64,000 bases of DNA from Lachnospiraceae bacterium (lineage in GTDB: Bacteria > Bacillota > Clostridia > Lachnospirales > Lachnospiraceae), in the NCBI GenBank assembly GCA_021770755.1, contig JAETQI010000011.1:39809-103808 (forward strand), in the 5' to 3' direction. The position numbers were made by a program, and so were the translations under genes. How positions within the stretch are numbered: the first letter of the stretch is position 1; the number at the start of each line of letters is the position of its first letter. Under the pieces are notes generated by a model, which was not told the origin of the DNA, did not search any database, and saw only the letters and a list, made by a program, of their open reading frames with translations. Below are positions 1 through 8,845 of the stretch, in pieces.

Positions 1-978
1 GTCTGTCATCAGATTGATCTTTGGCTGCAGATATACCTCAAACTGCTCCTCCTCGATGGCGCGGTTCACCTCATTGATGATGAACTGCTCGTGGCGCATA
101 TCCTCGATCATACTCTCGTTATAGTATGCAATGCTCTGCACAAACCTGCCCTTGCAGCTCTTTGCCGCCAGAAGCGCCCTGTCATATATCTCTGACACAT
201 CCAGTGTACTATCATTGATGACATACACGCCGCACGACACCTTGATATTGTAGTCCTTGTTCACTTTCCGCAGATTGATCTCAAGCGCGTTGACCAGCAG
301 CTCGATATTCTGCTCCTTAAAAGGCAGGCACACGCCAAACACATCGTTCTCGATCCGCCCATAGGCAAACCGGGCAAACACTGTCGCGATCTTCCTCAGT
401 TCCGAGGCGACGCTCTGCAGTACCTTGTCCCCCTCCTTGATCCCGTAAAAATTGTTGATCATCTTAAAGCGGTCAATGTCAAAACGCACAAAGGCAAATG
501 TCTCTCCTGTATCCTCCAAAAGCAGTGTCCGCACTGCCCTGTAAAATCTGTATTTCGTATAAAGTCCTGTGACTGCATCGCGCTCCGCCATGATCATGCG
601 GCTCCTGTCGATCGCATTCCTGATGCGGAACTGCAGGAGCACCGGATTGTACGGTTTCATGACAAAATCCCAGACGCCCGCCTCCAGGCACTTCTGCTCC
701 GAATGCCAGTCCTCATTGGCGGTGGCGACGATCACTGGAATGTTATCGTACTCCTGGTGCCTGCGGAACTCGTCCATAAACTGAAACCCGTCCATGATCG
801 GCATGATGAGGTCCAGCACGATCACCGCCACCTTATTGATATTGGCGGCGAGAATGTCAAGCGCCTCCTGCCCGTCCGACGCATCGAGCACTTCAAAATC
901 GTCGTTGATCACATCCCTGAGCCTTTGCTTGACCATCTCCTCATCATCTACCAATAATATCGCATTCTTACTGTACAT
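1..978 (-). CDS. Receiver / degenerate GGDEF / EAL protein, partial
   Basis: This is the N-terminal 326 residues of a response regulator with c-di-GMP domains; the C-terminus lies beyond the window edge. The receiver domain covers about residues 1-120, with acidic D11/D12, phosphoacceptor D56 (VLDLIMP) and K108. A GGDEF-like domain follows at about 135-290. Its signature reads GRIENDVF at 207-214 in place of GGDEF, so it is probably not an active cyclase. The last residues seen (FEVYLQPKI, 313-321) are the opening of an EAL phosphodiesterase domain. The start ATG at 978 follows AGGAG at good spacing. By family, such proteins hydrolyse c-di-GMP under control of a histidine kinase; no kinase is visible nearby. 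EAL activity cannot be judged because the catalytic part is missing. Confidence 0.85.
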   Translation of the reverse strand, partial: MYSKNAILLVDDEEMVKQRLRDVINDDFEVLDASDGQEALDILAANINKVAVIVLDLIMPIMDGFQFMDEFRRHQEYDNIPVIVATANEDWHSEQKCLEAGVWDFVMKPYNPVLLQFRIRNAIDRSRMIMAERDAVTGLYTKYRFYRAVRTLLLEDTGETFAFVRFDIDRFKMINNFYGIKEGDKVLQSVASELRKIATVFARFAYGRIENDVFGVCLPFKEQNIELLVNALEINLRKVNKDYNIKVSCGVYVINDSTLDVSEIYDRALLAAKSCKGRFVQSIAYYNESMIEDMRHEQFIINEVNRAIEEEQFEVYLQPKINLMTD

Positions 979-1021
979 ATCTGTCAACTCCTTTATTCCA
1001 GACCGCCTCCATCACACTTTA

Positions 1022-1050
1022 ATCTTACTTTTCTAATATGGTTTTGTCAA
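1022..1050 (-). promoter_or_regulatory. Sigma-A-type promoter of the receiver-EAL gene
   Basis: The minus strand has TTGACA (1045-1050), a 17-base spacer and TAAGAT (1022-1027), about 45 bases before the start codon at 978. Confidence 0.7.
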
Positions 1051-1051
1051 T

Positions 1052-1094
1052 AAAAAGGTGCGCCGACCTGCGATCCGGTCAGTGCACCTTTTTT
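1052..1094 (-). terminator. Rho-independent terminator after copA
   Basis: The hairpin arms AAAAAGGTGC and GCACCTTTTTT enclose a second GACC/GGTC stem. It lies directly downstream of the copA stop and has T-runs on both sides, so it could work in either direction. Confidence 0.8.
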
Positions 1095-1112
1095 CTTTTT
1101 TCCTATAATGCC

Positions 1113-3758
1113 TTACTCTACTGAGATCACTTTGTAGTCCTGATCCTCCACTGTCTTTTTCAGGACCTCATCGCTGACTTCCCCGCTCAGCGTAAGTACT
1201 GCAGTCCCTGCCTCGTGGCTCACCGCAGCCTCCGTCACCTGTTCGAGCGCCTCGAGGCACTTCTTCACCCTCGCCTCACAGTGTCCGCACATCATTCCCT
1301 CGATCTTCATTGTCTTTGTCATGTTCTCTTCTCCTTCCTTTTCTATATCTGCAGCACTATCTTCTATAGTACTATTTTCTATAATACTGCTTCCCCCAGC
1401 CGCCATATGCCGTTTCCGGTCGCGCATTGCGCTGTAGATGTCGACCAGGTTCAGACGCAGCGCGTTTGTCACCACACAGAAGCTTGACAGGCTCATCGCC
1501 GCAGCGCCAAACATAGGGTTGAGCTGCCATCCGGTCAGCGGGATCCACACGCCTGCTGCCAGCGGGATTCCTATGATATTGTAGAAAAACGCCCAGAAGA
1601 GGTTTTCATGAATGTTTCTAAGCGTCCGGCGGCTCAGCCTGATCGCGGCTGGCACATCGCGCAGACGGCTTTTCATCAGCACGACATCCGCCGCGTCGAT
1701 CGCGATGTCCGTCCCTGCGCCGATCGCGATGCCGATATCCGCCCTTGTCAATGCCGGCGCGTCGTTGATGCCGTCGCCCACCATGGCTGTCTTACCCTTT
1801 TCCATCAGTCCGCGCACGACGCTCTCCTTCCCGTCAGGAAGAACGCCTGCGATCACCTCGTCGACACCCGCCTGTTTTCCGATCGCCCTGGCTGTGCGCT
1901 CATTGTCACCCGTCAGCATGACGACGCGGATCCCCATGCCCTGCAGCTCCTCTACCGCCTGCCGGCTGTCCTCCTTGATGACATCCGCAACAGCGATCAT
2001 TCCCAAAAGCACATCGGCACCTTTCATTTCCCCCGCGTGTCCCTGCGCAAAAAATAAGGGCGTCTTGCCTTCCTCCGCAAGCCTCTCGGACTTTTGCATC
2101 AAATCCCCGGGCATACCCGATCCCATGCCAGGCATCTCCCCGATGAACTTTGCGCTCCCGCCATACAAAACACTGCCGCCTGCCACGCCTGTCAGCCCGT
2201 TTCCGGGAAGCGCGCTAAAATCCGACACCTCCACCGCAGGAACGCCCTCGTCGCTGTGATCTGCAAAGTATGCCTCGGCATACGCATTGACAGCGCGGGC
2301 AAGCGGATGCTCACTCTTTTGTTCCAGTGCATACGCCATGGCGACCAGCTCGCCTTCCGATACCCCGTCTGCCGGCATGACATCCGTCACCTTTGGCTCC
2401 CCGCTCGTGATCGTCCCCGTCTTATCCAGCGCCACGATCGAAACTTTCCCTGCCTCCTCCAGCGACACTGCTGTTTTGAACATGATACCGTTCCTGGCTC
2501 CCACGCCGTTTCCGACCATGATCGCCACCGGTGTGGCAAGTCCCAGCGCACAGGGACAACTGATCACAAGCACGGAGATCCCCCTGGCAAGCGCAAAACC
2601 GACTGTCTGACCTGCCCCAAGCCACACGAAGATCGTGACGAGCGCAACCCCGATCACTGCCGGAACAAACACACCCGACACCCTGTCCGCCACCTTCGCG
2701 ATCGGCGCTTTCGTCGCCGCGGCGTCACTCACCATCCTGATGATCTGGGAGAGTGTCGTGTCCTCTCCCACCCTCGACGCCCTGCATCTGATAAATCCCG
2801 ACTGGTTTACCGTCGCGGCAGATACTTTGTCGCCCGCCTGCTTGTCGACAGGAATGCTCTCCCCGGTGAGCGCCGCCTCGTTCACAGCGCTCGTTCCCTC
2901 CAGCACAATGCCGTCGACAGGAATGCTCTCCCCCGGTCTCACCACGAAGATATCCCCGACCGCCACCTCATCGATCGAAACCTTGGTCTCACTGCCGTCA
3001 CGCACCACCACCGCTGTCTTTGGCGATATTTTCATCAGCCCTTTCAGCGCGTCCGTCGTCCTTCCCTTGGAGCGCGCCTCCAGCATCTTTCCCACCGTGA
3101 TCAGCGTCAGTATCATCGCTGCCGACTCAAAGTAAAACTCGTGCATGTATCCCATGACTGCCGCGTGATCGTTTTTCAACTGGGCGTCTGTCATGGCAAA
3201 CAGCGCATAGGTACTGTAGACAAAGGCTGCCGTCGATCCGAGTGCGACGAGCGTATCCATGTTGGGCGCCCTGTGCCACAGGCTTTTGAAACCGCTGACA
3301 AAGAACTTCTGGTTGATGACCATGACCGCGGCCGTGAGCAGCAACTGGATCAGCCCCATCGCGACATGATTGTCCGCCAGAGCCGCCGGCACCGGGAACC
3401 CCCACATCATATGCCCCATCGAAAAATACATCAGGACGATCAGAAAGCCTACGGAATACCACAGCCTGCGTTTCAGCACAGGCGTTTCCTTGTCCCGCAG
3501 CATCTCCTCCTGTTCGCTGTAAGCAGAGGCGGAGGCAGCACTGCCGGCAGCACGGTGGCTCCCCTTGACGGAAGCGCCGTATCCGGCCTCCTCCACCGCC
3601 CGGATCACCTCGTCCGCGGACGCACTCCCCTCCACGCCCATGGAATTCGTGAGCAGGCTGACGGAGCAGGACTGCACCCCTGCCACCTTTGACACCGCCT
3701 TTTCCACCCGCGCACTGCAGGCGGCGCAGCTCATGCCTGTCACTGCGTATTGTTCCAT
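1113..3758 (-). CDS. copA: Copper-exporting P1B-type ATPase with N- and C-terminal metal-binding domains
   Basis: The 881-residue protein exports Cu(I) across the membrane using ATP. It has an N-terminal heavy-metal-associated domain (C11-A-A-C14), membrane helices from about 95, the actuator loop TGES at 298-301, the transport motif CPC at 401-403 and the phosphorylated D445 in DKTGT. A second heavy-metal domain, with MMCGHC, is fused at the C-terminus from about residue 813 and resembles a free CopZ chaperone. It follows csoR by 47 bases and shares its copper-controlled promoter. The ATG has AAGGGGG at good spacing. The C-terminal CopZ-like extension is unusual, and an internal ribosome site suggests it is also made separately. 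Confidence 0.95.
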   Translation of the reverse strand: MEQYAVTGMSCAACSARVEKAVSKVAGVQSCSVSLLTNSMGVEGSASADEVIRAVEEAGYGASVKGSHRAAGSAASASAYSEQEEMLRDKETPVLKRRLWYSVGFLIVLMYFSMGHMMWGFPVPAALADNHVAMGLIQLLLTAAVMVINQKFFVSGFKSLWHRAPNMDTLVALGSTAAFVYSTYALFAMTDAQLKNDHAAVMGYMHEFYFESAAMILTLITVGKMLEARSKGRTTDALKGLMKISPKTAVVVRDGSETKVSIDEVAVGDIFVVRPGESIPVDGIVLEGTSAVNEAALTGESIPVDKQAGDKVSAATVNQSGFIRCRASRVGEDTTLSQIIRMVSDAAATKAPIAKVADRVSGVFVPAVIGVALVTIFVWLGAGQTVGFALARGISVLVISCPCALGLATPVAIMVGNGVGARNGIMFKTAVSLEEAGKVSIVALDKTGTITSGEPKVTDVMPADGVSEGELVAMAYALEQKSEHPLARAVNAYAEAYFADHSDEGVPAVEVSDFSALPGNGLTGVAGGSVLYGGSAKFIGEMPGMGSGMPGDLMQKSERLAEEGKTPLFFAQGHAGEMKGADVLLGMIAVADVIKEDSRQAVEELQGMGIRVVMLTGDNERTARAIGKQAGVDEVIAGVLPDGKESVVRGLMEKGKTAMVGDGINDAPALTRADIGIAIGAGTDIAIDAADVVLMKSRLRDVPAAIRLSRRTLRNIHENLFWAFFYNIIGIPLAAGVWIPLTGWQLNPMFGAAAMSLSSFCVVTNALRLNLVDIYSAMRDRKRHMAAGGSSIIENSTIEDSAADIEKEGEENMTKTMKIEGMMCGHCEARVKKCLEALEQVTEAAVSHEAGTAVLTLSGEVSDEVLKKTVEDQDYKVISVE
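1320..1338 (-). promoter_or_regulatory. Internal ribosome binding site inside copA (candidate separate CopZ start)
   Basis: Within copA, GGAAGGAG (plus 1331-1338) stands 8 bases before an in-frame ATG at 1322. Initiation there would yield a 69-residue protein (1113-1322) equal to the complete C-terminal copper-binding domain. The spacing matches that of true starts in this window. Use of the site is inferred. Confidence 0.5.
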
Positions 3759-3805
3759 CCTTATCCCCCTTTCTCAACATCCTGATCCACAGCGCCCTCG
3801 CGTTC

Positions 3806-4180
3806 TCATTTCATCAGCTTCTTGAGTGTCTGGATCAGCTCATCGACGGTCTCTTCCTTGCCGTCTTTGATATCCTGCGTCACACACGTCTTGATGTGGT
3901 TTGCCAGAAGCACCCGGTTAAAGCTGTTGAGCGCCGCGTTCACCGCCGCCACCTGCACCAGTATATCGGTGCAGTAGACATCCTTCTCGACCATATTCTT
4001 GATGCCGCGGACCTGCCCCTCGATGCGGCTTAGCCTGTTGATCATGTCCTTGTACTCTTTTCCAGTACGCTCCTTGGTCTTTTCGGAGCAGTGCCCGCAT
4101 GCTGCCTCATCCTTTTCCGCAGTTTCACATACTTCTGCATTTTCTGTCTCTTCCAGTCTTTCCAGATTTTCGTTATTCAT
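3806..4180 (-). CDS. csoR: CsoR-family copper-sensing repressor
   Basis: The 124-residue all-helical DUF156 protein should repress the csoR-copA operon until Cu(I) binds. The Cu(I) ligands of the family are present with the usual spacing: C70 (VYC), then H95 and C99 (NHIKTC). The core begins near residue 42 (KDMINRLSRIEGQVRGI). An extra N-terminal stretch of about 40 acidic residues contains CGHC, which could be a second metal site; most CsoR proteins lack it. The ATG follows AAGGAG. A CsoR-type operator lies in the promoter just upstream. Nickel or formaldehyde sensors are relatives, but the Cu ligand set and the copA neighbour favour copper. Confidence 0.92.
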   Translation of the reverse strand: MNNENLERLEETENAEVCETAEKDEAACGHCSEKTKERTGKEYKDMINRLSRIEGQVRGIKNMVEKDVYCTDILVQVAAVNAALNSFNRVLLANHIKTCVTQDIKDGKEETVDELIQTLKKLMK

Positions 4181-4215
4181 TCAATTTTCTCCTTCCATAC
4201 CGCTCTGTGTATTTT

Positions 4216-4244
4216 ATACTATACCCTTGTAGGGTAAATGTCAA
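4216..4244 (-). promoter_or_regulatory. csoR-copA promoter with CsoR operator in the spacer
   Basis: The -35 TTGACA (4239-4244) and -10 TAGTAT (4216-4221) are separated by 17 bases. The palindrome TACCC-TTGTA-GGGTA (4222-4236) fills that spacer and matches the known GC-flanked CsoR operator form. Confidence 0.85.
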
Positions 4245-4250
4245 TATCTT

Positions 4251-4742
4251 TTATTTATTTTCAAGAGAAAGGATCTCATTTGTATTCAATACCTTTGCAT
4301 TCGATGCGCACTTTTTCCCATATTTTTCCGCATGAAATCCCGTAACAACAATATCACTCTCATAACTATGGCTAAACGTACAGCATGATATAAAATCATC
4401 TCCGATCAAAGCCTTAGATCTGCTGCTGTCCAACACAAGATAATAATAAAATCGTTTGAGGATAATATCGCCTAATTTGATATTGTCACAATAACAAGGA
4501 TAACCATAAAATATATGCCCTGTTGCGGATGTAAAACTCTGTCTGGTCAGTGCTTTCTGTTCAATTCTGCTGGCGACGGCTCTTACGCGCTCTTCACTCA
4601 GGCCAAAAACTTTGGCTGTAAATATCGTTGCAACAGCACCAGTATCAAACTTTACCGGTATTTTTATATCTTTAAATATGTCCGTATTTTCTAAGTACCC
4701 TATATAGTTCTTAGTTCTCTGACTGTATAAAAATCGAATCAA
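4251..4742 (-). CDS. Retropepsin-like putative aspartic protease
   Basis: The 163-residue protein has the two hallmarks of a single-domain retropepsin fold: DTGA at 33-36 (VKFDTGAVATI) and a late hydrophobic-hydrophobic-Gly motif, ALIGDDF at 111-117. Such proteins act as homodimers, each subunit giving one catalytic Asp. No signal peptide is visible, so it is probably cytosolic; the substrate is unknown. The likely start is TTG at 4742, preceded by AGGAGG at 9 bases, inside the last codons of the upstream gene, so the two are translationally coupled. GC content is near 35 percent, against more than 50 percent in flanking genes, which suggests acquisition by transfer. Activity is inferred from motifs only. 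Confidence 0.6.
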   Translation of the reverse strand: MIRFLYSQRTKNYIGYLENTDIFKDIKIPVKFDTGAVATIFTAKVFGLSEERVRAVASRIEQKALTRQSFTSATGHIFYGYPCYCDNIKLGDIILKRFYYYLVLDSSRSKALIGDDFISCCTFSHSYESDIVVTGFHAEKYGKKCASNAKVLNTNEILSLENK

Positions 4743-4998
4743 TGCAGTTAACCTCCTCTTCAGGTATCCCCATCAATATCTCTACCCCCGTCAAACCTTT
4801 TTTCACGTCAAACAACGCATCATTATAGCATTTGTCTGTCGACACAGCGACAACACTGATGATCCTGTTTCCGAAATCCTCACTGTTTTTTAATATGATC
4901 GTATTCAGACCTAAATGCGTATCGCTCCACTCTACCAGATCAGATCGAAATGGCTCCCTAAAATAAAGAATCCCTTCCTTCTCATATGTCTCTGCCAT
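4711..4998 (-). CDS. Small protein of unknown function paired with the retropepsin-like gene
   Basis: I do not recognise this 95-residue acidic protein. It has no signal peptide, membrane helix or clear motif; the central part (NTIILKNSEDFGNRIISVVAVS) reads as beta-strand. The ATG is preceded by GGAGGAAGGG. Its 3' end overlaps the next gene by 32 bases and carries that gene's ribosome site, so the two products are probably made together and may interact. It shares the low GC of its partner. It could be a substrate, inhibitor or cofactor of the protease-like protein. Confidence 0.6.
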   Translation of the reverse strand: MAETYEKEGILYFREPFRSDLVEWSDTHLGLNTIILKNSEDFGNRIISVVAVSTDKCYNDALFDVKKGLTGVEILMGIPEEEVNCIDSIFIQSEN

Positions 4999-5028
4999 AT
5001 CCCTTCCTCCATTCTCTGCCCCAAAAAA

Positions 5029-6120
5029 TCACACCTGCTCCACCCGCGATACATTTTCCATGATCTTTCTTGCATTCCGGAAGCAGTCCAGCAGTTTCGG
5101 TGAAAACGTACCGCATTCACCGTTCGTGATCATGTCAAACGCCTTCTCTTTCGTGAAGGCTTTCTTGTAACAGCGCTCGCTGATCAGCGCATCATACACG
5201 TCCGCAACCGACACGATCTGCGCCTCGATCGGAATGGCATCGCCCACAAGCCGGTCGGGATAGCCCCTGCCGTCAAAGCGCTCGTGATGGTGCCTGCATA
5301 TCGTGTAAGCATATTTCCTGTAGCGTTCGTCCCACACGCCCTCGATATGGGAAAGCACCTCACAGCCGCGGATCGTGTGCGATTTCATGCACTCAAACTC
5401 CTCATCCGAAAGCCGCCCCGGCTTTAGCAGGATATTGTCCGGTATCGAGATCTTTCCGATATCATGGACCGCGCTCGCCGACTCGATGATGCGCACTTCC
5501 TCATCCGTCAGGCCGTATTCGGGATACCGCTTCATCAGCTCCCGCGCCAGGATCTTTGTGTAGGTCTTCACACGCTTTACATGCTCCCCGCTCTCGAGGT
5601 TCCTGCTCTCCACGACCTCCGCCAGAATATCCGTGATCTGCTCATTGCGCTGCTTTAACACTTCCGCCTGTTTGCAGATCATCTCATACTGGCGCTTGAG
5701 CGTCATCGTCTGGGACTCTACCCGCTCCTCCAGACAGTTTCTGTACGCAAACAGATCAGCCATATTCCGCACACGCCGAAGGACCATCTCATTGTCAAAC
5801 GGCTTCTTGATAAAATCCGTCACACCATGATCAAAGCACTTGCGCTCGACATCCACCGCAGTCTCACCACTGATCACCAGCACCGGTATATGCTTGAGAT
5901 ACCCCCGCCGTTCCATGATCCGCATCACCTCAAAGCCGTCCATGACCGGCATGACCAGATCCAGCAGCACCACGCAGATCTCACCCTCATGCCGCTCGAG
6001 CAGGCCGATCCCCTTCTGTCCGTCTTCCGCCGTAAGGATCCCGTACTCTCCCTCCAGTATCTCTGTCAGCATCTCGCGGTTAAACTCCGCGTCATCAATG
6101 ATCAGTACCTTATTTCTCAT
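5029..6120 (-). CDS. Response regulator with HD-GYP c-di-GMP phosphodiesterase domain
   Basis: The 363-residue protein has a receiver domain (about 1-120; D9/D10 and phosphoacceptor in VLLDLVMP), a coiled-coil linker (about 125-170) and an HD-GYP domain (about 170-350). The key motifs are intact: HDIGK, the H-rich run CRHHHERFDGRGYP with the GYP element, and VADVYDAL. By family it hydrolyses c-di-GMP, often to GMP, when phosphorylated. The ATG follows AGGAG. It stands alone, divergent from asnA. With the receiver-EAL and PilZ proteins it makes this region rich in c-di-GMP functions. Confidence 0.9.
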   Translation of the reverse strand: MRNKVLIIDDAEFNREMLTEILEGEYGILTAEDGQKGIGLLERHEGEICVVLLDLVMPVMDGFEVMRIMERRGYLKHIPVLVISGETAVDVERKCFDHGVTDFIKKPFDNEMVLRRVRNMADLFAYRNCLEERVESQTMTLKRQYEMICKQAEVLKQRNEQITDILAEVVESRNLESGEHVKRVKTYTKILARELMKRYPEYGLTDEEVRIIESASAVHDIGKISIPDNILLKPGRLSDEEFECMKSHTIRGCEVLSHIEGVWDERYRKYAYTICRHHHERFDGRGYPDRLVGDAIPIEAQIVSVADVYDALISERCYKKAFTKEKAFDMITNGECGTFSPKLLDCFRNARKIMENVSRVEQV

Positions 6121-6379
6121 ATTGTCTCCTCATGTTGTTCGTCAAACGAAAACCACTCGATCCGATAATAGTTCGCATTCAACATCTGTTTCGTTTCGAC
6201 AATATCTTAACATGACTGGTCAGCTCTGCGCAACATAAAATTGCGAATCCCGGCATACCCGATTTTTACCGATTTTCATCATATTTGGGATTGATTTTCA
6301 TAAAATAAAGTGCGATACTAAAAATATCGTGTTTGACAGCAAAATCATATCTTTACGAATACAAGGAGGATAACCAGCA

Positions 6380-7390
6380 ATGGAAAATCTAAAGATTCCC
6401 AACCATTACCATTCGGCGCTCAACCTGCATGACACACAGATCGCCATCAAGACGGTAAAGGACTTTTTTCAAAACCAGATCGCACAGCGTCTGAACCTGG
6501 CGCGCGTATCGGCGCCGCTCTTTGTGGATCCCCTGTCGGGACTCAACGACAACCTCAACGGCGTGGAGCGCCCCGTAAGCTTTGATATCAGGGAACAGGG
6601 CGGACGCACCGCGGAAGTCGTGCAGTCGCTTGCCAAATGGAAACGCTACGCCCTGCAGAAATACGGTTTTACCGTCGGCGAGGGCATCTACACCGACATG
6701 AACGCCATCCGCCGCGACGAGGACACCGACAACATCCACTCCATCTTCGTCGACCAGTGGGACTGGGAAAAGATCATCAACCGCGAAGACAGAAACCTTG
6801 ATACACTCCGGGCAGTCGTCCGAAAGGTGTACAGATGTCTCCAGAACACAGAGAAATACATGGCGATCCAGTACGACTATATCGACGAGATCCTGCCCGA
6901 CGAGATCTATTTCGTGACGACAGAGGAGTTGGCGGAGATCTTCCCCGACAACACGCCAAAGGAGCGCGAATACTACATAGCAAAGGCAAAAGGCGCCGTG
7001 TGCATCATGAAGATCGGCGACAAGATGGAAAACGGCAAGCCCCACGACGGCCGCGCCCCGGACTACGACGACTGGTCCCTGAACGCCGACATCGTCGTCC
7101 ACTATCCGGTGCTCGACATTGCCCTCGAGCTGTCCAGTATGGGCATCCGCGTTGACAGGGAAGCGCTGCTCTCGCAGCTTGAGAAAGCTGGCTGTCCCGA
7201 GCGCGCACAACTGCCCTATCAGAAAGCAGTCCTGAACGAAGAACTGCCATTTACCATCGGCGGCGGTATCGGACAGTCGCGCATCTGCATGTTTTTCCTC
7301 AGAAAAGCGCATATCGGCGAAGTCCAGTCCTCCCTGTGGCCCGATGACATCGTGAAAGCATGCACCGAAAACGGGATCAATCTCTTATAA
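6380..7390 (+). CDS. asnA: Aspartate-ammonia ligase (asparagine synthetase A)
   Basis: The 336-residue AnsA-type enzyme makes asparagine from aspartate, ammonia and ATP. It is full length for AsnA and related to class II aminoacyl-tRNA synthetases. Recognisable stretches include SAPLFVDPLSGLNDNLNG near the N-terminus, the RRDE segment and GGGIGQSRICMFFL near the C-terminus. The ATG is preceded by AAGGAGG. It is the first plus-strand gene in the window and forms its own unit, closed by a strong terminator. The 259-base upstream gap shows no T-box; AT-rich CodY-like stretches are noted separately. Confidence 0.95.
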   Translation: MENLKIPNHYHSALNLHDTQIAIKTVKDFFQNQIAQRLNLARVSAPLFVDPLSGLNDNLNGVERPVSFDIREQGGRTAEVVQSLAKWKRYALQKYGFTVGEGIYTDMNAIRRDEDTDNIHSIFVDQWDWEKIINREDRNLDTLRAVVRKVYRCLQNTEKYMAIQYDYIDEILPDEIYFVTTEELAEIFPDNTPKEREYYIAKAKGAVCIMKIGDKMENGKPHDGRAPDYDDWSLNADIVVHYPVLDIALELSSMGIRVDREALLSQLEKAGCPERAQLPYQKAVLNEELPFTIGGGIGQSRICMFFLRKAHIGEVQSSLWPDDIVKACTENGINLL

Positions 7391-7401
7391 ATATCTTATA
7401 G

Positions 7402-7440
7402 AAATGTAAAAAAGACCGGATACCGGTCTTTTTTACATTT
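7402..7440. terminator. Bidirectional terminator between asnA and surE
   Basis: An 18-base arm (7402-7419) pairs perfectly with 7423-7440 around a 3-base loop. GACCGG/CCGGTC forms the core and A6/T6 runs flank it. It serves convergent asnA and surE, and the surE stop codon lies inside it. Confidence 0.9.
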
Positions 7441-8164
7441 CCCTATCGTATTTTCTAAGCACAGAACACTCCAATGCCCCGACCGATATGTAATTGTGAT
7501 CCACGGCATAAAAGTCCGTGTGCTCTCCGGTGATCTCGCACTCCGCGTCCTCCAGCGCGTACTCCCATTCGTTTTCCGACACGCATGACACTTTATATAC
7601 ATCCTTGTACCGCGGAAACGGCGCCGGGATCGTCTCCCTGATCCCCCTACATTCCTCCAGGCTGCACGACGGAAAATTGATATTCCAGATCTCATGTGGC
7701 AGCATCTTCCTGTCAATGGCATCTCTCAATATCGCTTCAAGATACCTGTCCGCAAGCGCATGCTCCTCCCGCCAGGCGGAGACCGCTATCCCCCTGATTC
7801 CCTGATACACCGCCTCTCTTGCCGCTGCCACCGTTCCCGAATACACAGAGTCGTATCCCATATTATGGCCGTTGTTGATCCCCGAGAGCACGACATCAGG
7901 CTTTCTGTCAAGGATCGCCTGCACCGCCACTTTCACGCAGTCCGCCGGCATGCCGCTGCAACTGTACGCCGCCTGCACCGCCACAGGAAACGGCACACGC
8001 CGGATCCGGAGCGCATCCGCGACAGTGATACTGTGCGATACAGCGCTCCGCTGCCCCGAAGGCGCCACAATGTAGACTTCATCCGATATTTTCACGGCGA
8101 TCTGCGCAAGCTTTCTGATACCCGCAGCATCGATCCCGTCATCATTCGTTATCAGTATCCTCAC
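7433..8164 (-). CDS. surE: 5'/3'-nucleotidase SurE
   Basis: The 243-residue divalent-metal phosphatase removes phosphate from nucleoside monophosphates. The N-terminal NDDG (7-10) supplies the metal-binding Asp pair. The SGINNGHNMG and SGTVAAAREA loops and the APSGQRSAVSHS segment complete the family pattern. The start is GTG at 8164, preceded by GGGAGG; it opens with RILITNDDG as in other SurE proteins. It may be co-transcribed with the zinc-ribbon membrane protein gene 18 bases upstream. Confidence 0.95.
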   Translation of the reverse strand: MRILITNDDGIDAAGIRKLAQIAVKISDEVYIVAPSGQRSAVSHSITVADALRIRRVPFPVAVQAAYSCSGMPADCVKVAVQAILDRKPDVVLSGINNGHNMGYDSVYSGTVAAAREAVYQGIRGIAVSAWREEHALADRYLEAILRDAIDRKMLPHEIWNINFPSCSLEECRGIRETIPAPFPRYKDVYKVSCVSENEWEYALEDAECEITGEHTDFYAVDHNYISVGALECSVLRKYDREM

Positions 8165-8182
8165 TTTTCATCCTCCCAAAGA

Positions 8183-8845
8183 TCATATATGAAAACGTCT
8201 CTTCAACTCCACGCGCGCCCTTCTGCCCCCTATGATCAGCGTGCCAAGCAGCAGGATCACGGACGCGTTCAGCGCCACGACTGAAACCATCGGATACGTG
8301 ATGATCTGCACAAGGCTGAAAATGATCGCAACGACACTGCAGAGCACCATAAAGATCTGCACCATCAGATAACTCTGCCAGTTTTTGCGGTTGATGAACA
8401 TGCACACCACGATGCCCACATCGATCAGCAGGATCCCGGACGGGAGCACATAGTTGACTGACCATCCGTTATACCCCACCGAGAAGTCGACCGCCACCAG
8501 CATGATCACCGCAATGATCGTAAGTACGACCGTCTTTGCGATATAACCGCTCGTTCCCAGGATCGCATAGCGGATCACGATATATCCGAACAGCAGCACC
8601 AGCCCGCCGATGATATACACCAGCGACTGCACCTCGGACAACATACATATGTTCACAAGTATGATCTCTGTCACCACTGCCAGAAACAGGTACATTCTGG
8701 AGATGAACACCAGCTTACGCGATCTGACCCTGATGTCAGGATACATATTCTCGACCTCGACCGTCGGCTCCAGCACCGTCCCGCACAGCGGGCAGCGCTC
8801 TGTCTCATCGAGCACTTCTATTTTACATTGTCTGCACTTACTCAT
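8183..8845 (-). CDS. Zinc-ribbon multi-pass membrane protein (DUF6320-like)
   Basis: The 220-residue protein starts with a zinc ribbon, CxxC (CRQC) then CPLC, at about residues 4-21. About six hydrophobic segments follow and a basic tail (RRARVELKRRF). It resembles the DUF6320 group found beside acyltransferase-like genes in Lachnospiraceae; the family name is from memory. The ATG overlaps the end of the upstream acyltransferase-like gene by 8 bases, so the two are coupled and probably act together at the membrane. Function unknown. Confidence 0.75.
   Translation of the reverse strand: MSKCRQCKIEVLDETERCPLCGTVLEPTVEVENMYPDIRVRSRKLVFISRMYLFLAVVTEIILVNICMLSEVQSLVYIIGGLVLLFGYIVIRYAILGTSGYIAKTVVLTIIAVIMLVAVDFSVGYNGWSVNYVLPSGILLIDVGIVVCMFINRKNWQSYLMVQIFMVLCSVVAIIFSLVQIITYPMVSVVALNASVILLLGTLIIGGRRARVELKRRFHI

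Noticed and set aside
2094..3692. A 532-codon plus-strand open frame opposite copA
   Set aside because: It is the mirror of a real gene in another frame. Its translation is rich in Arg, His and Cys with no family resemblance, while the minus strand encodes a complete P-type ATPase.
6121..6379. A T-box leader for asnA
   Set aside because: No T-box bulge sequence, specifier-type hairpin or antiterminator was found. The only clear terminator is after the gene.
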